From: Pseudomonadota bacterium
GTDB taxonomy: Bacteria; Pseudomonadota; Alphaproteobacteria; Sphingomonadales; Sphingomonadaceae
Direction of reading: 5' to 3'
Assembly (NCBI GenBank): GCA_023386135.1
Contig: JAEWKG010000164.1
Span: 1 to 6,246, forward strand
DNA length: 6,246 nucleotides
How positions within the stretch are numbered: the first letter of the stretch is position 1; the number at the start of each line of letters is the position of its first letter. The notes beneath the pieces were generated by a model, which saw only the letters and a list, made by a program, of their open reading frames with translations, was not told the DNA's origin and made no database searches. This document shows positions 1-4,800 of the stretch, piece by piece. A program made the translations under genes and the position numbers.

Positions 1-1304
1 ACCACATCCTCACCGTGTTCTCCGCCCGGCGGCAGCGCACGTTCGACGTCGGCGCGAGCGCCATCAAGGTGATCGGCGCCGACCGCGACCCCGCGGTGCA
101 GGCGTGCGAGCGCTTCCTGTCGCGCAACCGCATCCCATTCCAGAGCTACGACCTCGACGGACACGATCACGAGACCGTGGCGACCTGCCTGCTCACCGGG
201 CACACCCCTGGCGTGGTACTGGGCAAGGACCGCAAACTCGACAACCCGACCCCGCTGGCACTGGCGCGCGAGCTGCGGCTCGACCTCGAGGTCTGCCACG
301 AGACGCTCTACGACCTCGTCATCGTCGGCGGCGGGCCGGCCGGGGTGGCGGCGTCGGTCTATGCGGGTAGCGAGGGCCTGTGCGCGCTGGCGATCGAAGA
401 CACCGCGATCGGCGGGCAGGCGGGCACCAGCAGCCGGATCGAGAACTACCTCGGCTTTCCCACCGGCATCTCGGGCACCGATCTCGTCTTTCGCGGGCAG
501 GTGCAGGCGATGAAGTTCGGCACCCGCTTCGCCATGCCGCGGCGGGTCGAGCACCTCAGCCGGCGCGATGACGGCGCGTTCTGCGTCACGCTCGACGAAG
601 GCGACACGCTGTGCGCCCGCGCGGTGTTGGTGGCGACCGGGGTGCAGTATCGTCGCCTGCCGCTCGATCGCCTGGATGAGTTCGAGGGCGCGGGCGTGTT
701 CTACGCGGCAACCGACATGGAATCGCGTTTCTGCCGCAAGACCGAGGCGGTGGTGATAGGCGGCGGCAATTCGGCCGGGCAGGCGGCGATGTATCTCAGC
801 CGCACCGCCAAGCATGTGCACGTCGTGGTGCGCGGGACGACGCTCGCGGACTCGATGTCCGACTATCTCTCACGAAGGCTGGAGGCCGATCCCGCGATCA
901 CCATCCATTACGAGACCGAGGTCACCTGTCTCGCCGGGGACAGTCACCTCGATACGCTCACCCTCACCTCACCTGCCGGCGACCGCGCGATCGGCTGCCG
1001 CGCGCTGTTCGTGATGATCGGCGCGGCGCCCAATACGGAGTGGCTCTCCGGACTCGCCGAGACCGACGCCAAGGGCTTCGTGCTGACCGGCGCCGACGCG
1101 GGCCGCGCGCACCCGTACGAAACCTCGTGCGACGGCATCTTCGCCGTCGGCGACGTGCGCGCCGGCTCGGTCAAGCGCGTGGCGAGTGCGGTGGGCGAAG
1201 GCTCGGTCGTGGTCAGCCGGATTTGGGACTACGTCGAGACGCAGCGCCGCGCGACGCCGCTGTCGCACGGAGCGGTCTCGGGCGGAGAGAGCGTCGCCGC
1301 CTAG
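1..1304 (+). CDS. Thioredoxin-reductase-like FAD/NAD(P)H flavoprotein with N-terminal fused domain, 5' partial
   Basis: A flavoprotein expected to move electrons from NAD(P)H through FAD to an unknown acceptor in the cytoplasm. Numbering from the GTG at position 15 as residue 1, a glutaredoxin/thioredoxin-like segment lies at about 16-93 (a lone Cys31, no CxxC). The FAD motif GGGPAG is at 105-110, a GGQAG-x-SSRIENYLGFP stretch at 133-149, VATGV at 206-210, the NAD(P)H motif IGGGNSAGQ at 248-256 and the second FAD motif FAVGDVRAGSVKR at 376-388. True thioredoxin reductases carry CAxC before the NAD(P)H motif; here the region reads YAATDMESRFC (230-240), so the redox disulfide is missing. The frame is open to the left edge and no ribosome site precedes the GTG. 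In relatives this part follows a cyclic-nucleotide-binding or response-regulator domain, and the residues HILTVFSARR resemble the last helix of such a cNMP module. I therefore treat the gene as beginning outside the window (first full codon at position 3). Its TAG overlaps the stop of the convergent gene. Confidence 0.88.
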   Translation, partial: HILTVFSARRQRTFDVGASAIKVIGADRDPAVQACERFLSRNRIPFQSYDLDGHDHETVATCLLTGHTPGVVLGKDRKLDNPTPLALARELRLDLEVCHETLYDLVIVGGGPAGVAASVYAGSEGLCALAIEDTAIGGQAGTSSRIENYLGFPTGISGTDLVFRGQVQAMKFGTRFAMPRRVEHLSRRDDGAFCVTLDEGDTLCARAVLVATGVQYRRLPLDRLDEFEGAGVFYAATDMESRFCRKTEAVVIGGGNSAGQAAMYLSRTAKHVHVVVRGTTLADSMSDYLSRRLEADPAITIHYETEVTCLAGDSHLDTLTLTSPAGDRAIGCRALFVMIGAAPNTEWLSGLAETDAKGFVLTGADAGRAHPYETSCDGIFAVGDVRAGSVKRVASAVGEGSVVVSRIWDYVETQRRATPLSHGAVSGGESVAA

Positions 1305-1309
1305 CGGCG
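1295..1309. repeat. Perfect 6-bp inverted repeat over two convergent stop codons
   Basis: CGCCGC and GCGGCG flank a CTA loop. The plus-strand TAG (1302-1304) and the minus-strand TAG (1301-1303 read in reverse) both lie in this hairpin, which is nearly symmetric on the two strands. It could act as a weak bidirectional terminator, but no T-tract follows on either side, so termination is only a guess. GC-rich codons at two gene ends could also produce it by chance. Confidence 0.5.
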
Positions 1310-1813
1310 CAGCATACCGCCGACGACCTGTCCGAGGATTCCGCCGAGAATTCCGCCGCCCAGACCCCCGCCGCTGCCGGACTTGCCGCGCATCATATAG
1401 CCCATCACCGCCATCGCCAGGATCGGCAGCATCTTCTTGAGCAGGTCCTGGCTGATGCCGGTCGATCCGGCCGCGGCTTCGGTGACACCGCGGCTCACGT
1501 CCTTGTTGCCGAAGATCTGGCCGAGGATATCGTTGCCGGGCTTGGTCGGGGTCGGATCGGAGTGCAGCACCTGATCCAAAAGGCCGCCACCCGCTCCGCC
1601 ACCGAGCAAGCCGCCGAGCACATCGGCCAGTCCGCCGCCACCAGCCGAGCCAGCGCGGACACCGCCCGCGCCGACTTGGTCGCGTCCTAGCCCGGCGACA
1701 ATCGCGGGCAATAGCGCACCCGCCGCCTGCTTCGCGGTGGCATCGTCGACACCGAGTTCGCGCGCCATCGCGCCGATCGCGCCGGACTGTTGCAGTCCTT
1801 CGATGAGGTTCAT
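1301..1813 (-). CDS. DUF937 domain protein, glycine-rich (170 aa)
   Basis: A small protein of unknown function that I assign to the DUF937/YidB-like family from its pattern. An N-terminal helical unit (about 3-45) contains LGVDDATAKQAAGALLPAIVAGL. A glycine-rich linker follows (about 48-78). A second unit (about 93-142) carries the family-like segment NDILGQIFGNKDVSRGVTEA, then GISQDLLKKMLPILAMAVMGYMM, whose end is hydrophobic. The C-terminal 25 residues are again Gly/Leu-rich. There is no signal peptide. The hydrophobic stretch near 129-141 is short and is probably a packed helix rather than a membrane anchor. The ATG start is supported by GGGAGGG at 1819-1825, 5 nt upstream. It lies 22 bp downstream of another small gene of the same type and is probably co-transcribed with it. 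Its stop shares CTAG with the convergent flavoprotein gene. Its function is not known. Confidence 0.85.
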   Translation of the reverse strand: MNLIEGLQQSGAIGAMARELGVDDATAKQAAGALLPAIVAGLGRDQVGAGGVRAGSAGGGGLADVLGGLLGGGAGGGLLDQVLHSDPTPTKPGNDILGQIFGNKDVSRGVTEAAAGSTGISQDLLKKMLPILAMAVMGYMMRGKSGSGGGLGGGILGGILGQVVGGMLRR

Positions 1814-1835
1814 CGCATCCCTCCCGGGGCGCCGC

Positions 1836-2132
1836 TCAGCGGCCGAACAGGTTGTCGAACGGATTGCCGTCGTGGTCCGAATCGAGAATTTGCGCGAACT
1901 GCGCGAGCGAGCCCTCGCCGCCGATCTGCTCGACGATCTGGCTCAGCGTATCGCTCGACAGCCCGGTGCGCTGCGCGGCAAGGCTGACCGTATCGCCGTC
2001 CTGATGGTGGGCCTCCCCCAACGCCGCAATCGCCTTCTCGGCCTGCTCGGGATCGATGCCGAGCTTGTTCGCCATGTTCTTGAGCGTCGGATGGTCGTGA
2101 GCGTGGCCGAGGATCGAATCGAAAAGGCCCAT
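1836..2132 (-). CDS. Small DUF937/YidB-like protein with acidic C-terminal DxDxDG loop (98 aa)
   Basis: A small helical protein, probably a shorter paralogue of its downstream neighbour. It begins MGLFDSILG, a start common in this group, followed by KLGIDPEQAEKAIAAL (about 23-38) and TGLSSDTLSQIVEQIGGEG (about 56-74). The latter matches the 'tGi...Ll..i' repeat seen in the neighbour. The C-terminus carries DSDHDGNPFD (84-93), an acidic DxDxDG loop resembling EF-hand or dockerin calcium loops; metal binding is inference. The frame is open up to 2174, but I chose the ATG at 2132 because GGAG at 2141-2144 sits 8 nt upstream and the extra N-terminal residues (MRYRMGTRPDGEFT) look non-coding. It is first in a likely two-gene operon and begins 96 bp after the pckA stop. 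No signal peptide or membrane span is visible. Confidence 0.82.
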   Translation of the reverse strand: MGLFDSILGHAHDHPTLKNMANKLGIDPEQAEKAIAALGEAHHQDGDTVSLAAQRTGLSSDTLSQIVEQIGGEGSLAQFAQILDSDHDGNPFDNLFGR

Positions 2133-2174
2133 GGTGAATTCTCCGTCTGGTCGCGTACCCATCCTATAACGCAA

Positions 2175-2205
2175 GGCGCGCGCGCCGGTTTCCAGCGCGG
2201 GCGCC
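2175..2205 (-). terminator. Candidate pckA terminator hairpin
   Basis: Read on the minus strand, GGCGCCCGCGC pairs with GCGCGCGCGCC (one C-C mismatch), extended by TGG/CCG (one T-G wobble) around an AAA loop. This gives a 14-position stem closing on three bases. It starts 24 nt after the pckA stop. The following sequence is TTGCGTTAT, only a poor T-tract, so it may stop transcription inefficiently or mainly protect the 3' end. It is the only strong structure in the 96-bp gap before the next minus-strand gene. Confidence 0.45.
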
Positions 2206-2228
2206 GTTACGGTGAATCGTGAGACCGG

Positions 2229-3836
2229 TCAGGCCGCCTGAAGGCCCGGAGCCGAATCTTTCACGCCCTGGTCGACGTAGGCATCGAACTGGGCGAAGTT
2301 GTCGACGAACAGTTGGACCAGCCGTCGCGCGGTGCGGTCGTACTCTTCGGGATCGGTCCACGCGGCGCGCGGGTCGAGCAGCTTGGTATCGACGCCCGGC
2401 ACCGCCACCGGAACCTCGAAGCCGAAGTTCGGGTCCTTGCGGAACTCGACGTGGTTGAGGCTGCCGTCGAGCGCGGCGTTGAGCAACGCGCGGGTGGCCT
2501 TGATCGGCATGCGTTTGATGCCCGGCTCGCTCGCCTTGCCGCCCGACCAGCCGGTGTTGACCAGCCAGCAGGTCGCCCCGCCCTCGGCAATCCGCTTCTT
2601 GAGCAGGTTGCCGTAGACGCTCGGGTGGCGCGGCATGAACGCGGCGCCGAAGCAGGTCGAGAACGTCGCGGTCGGTTCGGTCACGCCGATCTCGGTGCCG
2701 GCGACCTTGGCGGTGTAGCCCGACAAGAAGTGGTACATCGCCTGGTCCGGCGTCAGCCGCGCGATCGGGGGCAGCACGCCGAACGCATCGGCGGTGAGCA
2801 GGATCACGTTCGACGGCGGCGGCCCGAGGTTCTTCTCCGACGTGTTCGGAATGTACTCGATCGGATAGGCGCCGCGGGTATTCTCGGTCTTGCTGTCGTC
2901 GGTGAAGTCGAGCTCGCGGGTCGCTTCGTCCATCGTCACGTTCTCGAGGATCGTGCCGAACATCTTGGTCGTCGCGTAGATCTCCGGCTCGCCTTCGGCC
3001 GAGAGGTTGATCATCTTGGCGTAGCAGCCGCCTTCGAAATTGAAGATCGCGGTGTCCGACCAGCCGTGCTCGTCGTCGCCGATCAGCGTGCGGCTGGCGT
3101 CGGCCGACAGCGTGGTCTTGCCGGTGCCCGAAAGACCGAAGAAGATCGCACTCTTGCCGTCGGCGCCGATGTTGGCGCTGCAGTGCATCGGCATCACGCC
3201 CTGCGCGGGGAGCAGGAAGTTCAGGAGGCCGAACACGCCCTTCTTCATCTCGCCCGAATATTCGGTGTTGCCGATCAGGATCAGCTTCTCGGTCAGGTTG
3301 ACCGCGATCACGGTGTCGCTGCGGCTGCCGTGGCGCGCCGGATCGGCCTTGAAGCTCGGCAGGTTGATGATCGTGTATTCGGGGGTGAAGTCCGCCAGCT
3401 CTTCATCCGTGGGCCGGACCAGCAGCGTGCGGATGAACAGGTTGTGCCACGCCATCTGGTTGATGACGCGCACGTTGACCCGGTATTCGGCCTGGCTGCC
3501 GCCGAACAGGTCGGCGACGTAGAGTTCTTCCTGGCCCCTCAGCTCGGCGAGGAAATCGGCCTTGAGGTTCGCCCAGTGTTCGGGCGTCATCGGCTGGTTG
3601 ATCGTGCCCCAGTTGATCGTATCCTCGGTCACCGCATCGCGGACGACGAACTTGTCCTTCACGCTGCGGCCGGTGAACTTGCCGGTATCGACCAGCAGCG
3701 CACCGTCCTTGGTCAGGCGGCCTTCGCCCTTCTGCAGCGCGTGCTCGACCAGCGCCGGCGTGCCGAGGTTGGCGTAAATCTTGGCGCCGGTGTCGAATCC
3801 CTGAGCGGACAGCGGCTGAGCGAGCGGGGCGTTCAC
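2229..3836 (-). CDS. pckA: Phosphoenolpyruvate carboxykinase (ATP)
   Basis: Converts oxaloacetate and ATP to phosphoenolpyruvate, CO2 and ADP, the entry step of gluconeogenesis from TCA-cycle carbon; cytosolic. The protein is 535 aa, close to the usual 530-540 aa of the ATP-type family. Visible motifs, numbered from the chosen start, are TGRSVKDK (substrate-site Arg, about 54-61), GEMKKG (195-200, metal-site Lys region), MPMHCSANIG (His218), the P-loop GLSGTGKTT (234-242), the kinase-2 motif LIGDDEHGW (251-259, metal-binding Asp) and ENTRGAYPIEYI (Arg321). The family is unmistakable and no key residue is missing. The frame is open to a TTG at 3851, but GTG at 3836 is the better start: GGGAGA at 3844-3849 lies 7 nt upstream of it and would fall inside the coding sequence if TTG were used. 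The gene is transcribed away from chvI across a 211-bp shared control region, an arrangement also known in rhizobia and Brucella, where the orthologous regulator has been tied to carbon metabolism. Confidence 0.97.
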   Translation of the reverse strand: MNAPLAQPLSAQGFDTGAKIYANLGTPALVEHALQKGEGRLTKDGALLVDTGKFTGRSVKDKFVVRDAVTEDTINWGTINQPMTPEHWANLKADFLAELRGQEELYVADLFGGSQAEYRVNVRVINQMAWHNLFIRTLLVRPTDEELADFTPEYTIINLPSFKADPARHGSRSDTVIAVNLTEKLILIGNTEYSGEMKKGVFGLLNFLLPAQGVMPMHCSANIGADGKSAIFFGLSGTGKTTLSADASRTLIGDDEHGWSDTAIFNFEGGCYAKMINLSAEGEPEIYATTKMFGTILENVTMDEATRELDFTDDSKTENTRGAYPIEYIPNTSEKNLGPPPSNVILLTADAFGVLPPIARLTPDQAMYHFLSGYTAKVAGTEIGVTEPTATFSTCFGAAFMPRHPSVYGNLLKKRIAEGGATCWLVNTGWSGGKASEPGIKRMPIKATRALLNAALDGSLNHVEFRKDPNFGFEVPVAVPGVDTKLLDPRAAWTDPEEYDRTARRLVQLFVDNFAQFDAYVDQGVKDSAPGLQAA

Positions 3837-3843
3837 GAGATAT

Positions 3844-3849
3844 TCTCCC
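3844..3849 (-). promoter_or_regulatory. Ribosome binding site deciding the GTG start of pckA
   Basis: GGGAGA on the minus strand, 7 nt before GTG at 3836. The alternative in-frame TTG at 3851 lies just 5' of it and has no comparable site upstream. Confidence 0.75.
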
Positions 3850-3890
3850 AAGAAGCAAAAGGCTTAGAACAAACGGAAATTCGGCGTGCA

Positions 3891-3917
3891 CCGGGGGAGG
3901 TGCGTGGCCTCTCCCGG
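3891..3917. repeat. 10-bp-stem inverted repeat in the pckA-chvI control region
   Basis: The arms CCGGGGGAGG (3891-3900) and CCTCTCCCGG (3908-3917) flank the 7-nt loop TGCGTGG. Nine of ten positions are Watson-Crick, and the tenth is G-U on the plus-strand RNA or C-A on the minus. If the predicted pckA promoter is right, transcription would start near 3911, inside the right arm. The repeat would then be only partly transcribed and would fit an operator for a dimeric protein better than an RNA hairpin. No T-tract follows on either strand, so a terminator is unlikely. Confidence 0.5.
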
Positions 3918-3946
3918 CGCATAGGCGGCAAAGCCATTTTCGTCAA
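3918..3946 (-). promoter_or_regulatory. Possible sigma-70 promoter of pckA
   Basis: On the minus strand TTGACG (3941-3946) is separated by exactly 17 bp from TATGCG (3918-3923). The -35 matches consensus at five of six positions, while the -10 is weak (three of six). The expected start near 3911 gives a leader of about 75 nt before the GTG. The 211-bp divergent region (3837-4047) must also hold the chvI promoter, for which I see no clear -35/-10 pair. Confidence 0.35.
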
Positions 3947-3994
3947 ACAAGCGCCCCTTGGCCAGACCCGGCGTTCCGATTCGAGCCGGCCTAC

Positions 3995-4012
3995 ACAAAC
4001 ACCACGCTTTGT
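3995..4012. promoter_or_regulatory. ACAAA-N8-TTTGT inverted repeat upstream of chvI
   Basis: A 5-bp dyad with an 8-bp spacer, 35 bp before the chvI ATG. CAAAC recurs on the plus strand at 3870-3874 and 3944-3948, so this AT-richer word occurs three times in a GC-rich control region. It could be a binding site for ChvI itself or another regulator. The arms are short and chance is possible. Confidence 0.25.
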
Positions 4013-4018
4013 TGTCTC

Positions 4019-4034
4019 GCCCGCGCCTTCGGGC
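4019..4034 (+). promoter_or_regulatory. Small hairpin just before the chvI start
   Basis: GCCCG and CGGGC pair around CGCCTT, ending 13 nt before the ATG at 4048. No Shine-Dalgarno sequence is visible between the hairpin and the ATG. If transcribed, the hairpin could influence chvI translation. Alternatively the mRNA starts very near the ATG. Confidence 0.25.
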
Positions 4035-4047
4035 TAGTCCAGCAGCC

Positions 4048-4800
4048 ATGCAGGAAGAGCAAGCGACAGTCGAAGAGCGCACCGCAAGCGACCGCCGGAC
4101 AATCGCGCTGGTCGACGATGACCGCAACATCCTCACCACCGTCTCGATCGCGCTTCAGGCCGAAGGGTTCGCGACCCGCGTCTATTCGGATGGCGAAGCG
4201 GCGTTGAAGGCGCTCAACGATAACCCGCCCGACCTCGCGGTGCTCGACATCAAGATGCCGCGGATGGACGGGATGGAGCTGCTGCGCCGCGTGCGCGAGC
4301 GCTCCGCGCTCCCGGTCATCTTCCTCACCAGCAAGGACGACGAGGGCGACGAGGAATTCGGGTTCGAGGCGGGTGCGGACGACTACATCACCAAGCCCTT
4401 CAGCCTGCGCCTGCTGATCGCCCGCATCCGCGCGCTGCTGCGCCGCGTCGGCCTCGGCACCAGCGAGGATACCGCCGCCGGCTCGCCCGAGCCGGGCCCG
4501 GTGATCGAGCGCGGCCGCCTGCGGATGGACCCGGCCCGGCATCAGGTCATGTGGGAGGGGCGCCCGGTCTCGCTTACCGTCACCGAGTTCCTGATCCTTG
4601 AGGCGCTCGCCCAGCGGCCGGGCGTGATCAAGAGCCGCAACCAGCTGATGGACGCGGCTTACCCCGACGACGTGTTCGTCGACGACCGCACGGTCGACAG
4701 CCACATCAAGCGGATGCGGCGCAAGTTCCGCGGCATCGACAACGAATTCGGCGCGATCGAGACGCTGTACGGCGCGGGCTACAGTTTCGCCGATGGCTGA
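4048..4800 (+). CDS. chvI: ChvI-type OmpR-family response regulator
   Basis: A DNA-binding regulator phosphorylated by the adjacent ChvG kinase (ChvI/BvrR family: envelope integrity, acid response and host interaction in rhizobia, Agrobacterium and Brucella). The protein is 250 aa. The receiver domain (about 18-135) has the acidic cluster DDD at 23-25, phospho-acceptor Asp67 in VLDIKMPRMDGMELL, Thr94 in FLTSKDD and Lys116 in ITKPFS, so all switch residues are present. IALVDDDRNILTTVSIAL and DIKMPRMDGMELLRR are very close to rhizobial ChvI. The winged-helix domain (about 150-248) ends with the recognition-helix region DDRTVDSHIKRMRRKFR and the GAGYSF wing. I chose the ATG at 4048. The frame is open further upstream to 3958, but those residues look non-coding and the ATG places the receiver at the usual distance. 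No Shine-Dalgarno is visible, so the start is slightly uncertain. It overlaps the kinase gene by 8 nt. Confidence 0.95.
   Translation: MQEEQATVEERTASDRRTIALVDDDRNILTTVSIALQAEGFATRVYSDGEAALKALNDNPPDLAVLDIKMPRMDGMELLRRVRERSALPVIFLTSKDDEGDEEFGFEAGADDYITKPFSLRLLIARIRALLRRVGLGTSEDTAAGSPEPGPVIERGRLRMDPARHQVMWEGRPVSLTVTEFLILEALAQRPGVIKSRNQLMDAAYPDDVFVDDRTVDSHIKRMRRKFRGIDNEFGAIETLYGAGYSFADG

Noticed and set aside
1040..1690. A plus-strand open frame across the flavoprotein end and the DUF937 gene
   Set aside because: It spans two real genes in other frames and has only Arg/Ala-rich sequence.
2133..2174. Upstream ATG codons at 2174 and 2162 as start of the 98-aa protein
   Set aside because: The ATG at 2132 has GGAG 8 nt before it and begins the family-like MGLFDSILG; the extension overlaps the terminator-like region.
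3837..3851. TTG at 3851 as the pckA start
   Set aside because: It would place the ribosome site GGGAGA inside the gene. GTG at 3836 has correct spacing and gives the usual family length.
2313..4037. A 574-codon open frame on the plus strand opposite pckA
   Set aside because: It mirrors the pckA codons on the other strand, has a composition rich in Arg, Val, Gly and His without domain motifs, and runs through the control region. High GC makes such antisense frames common.
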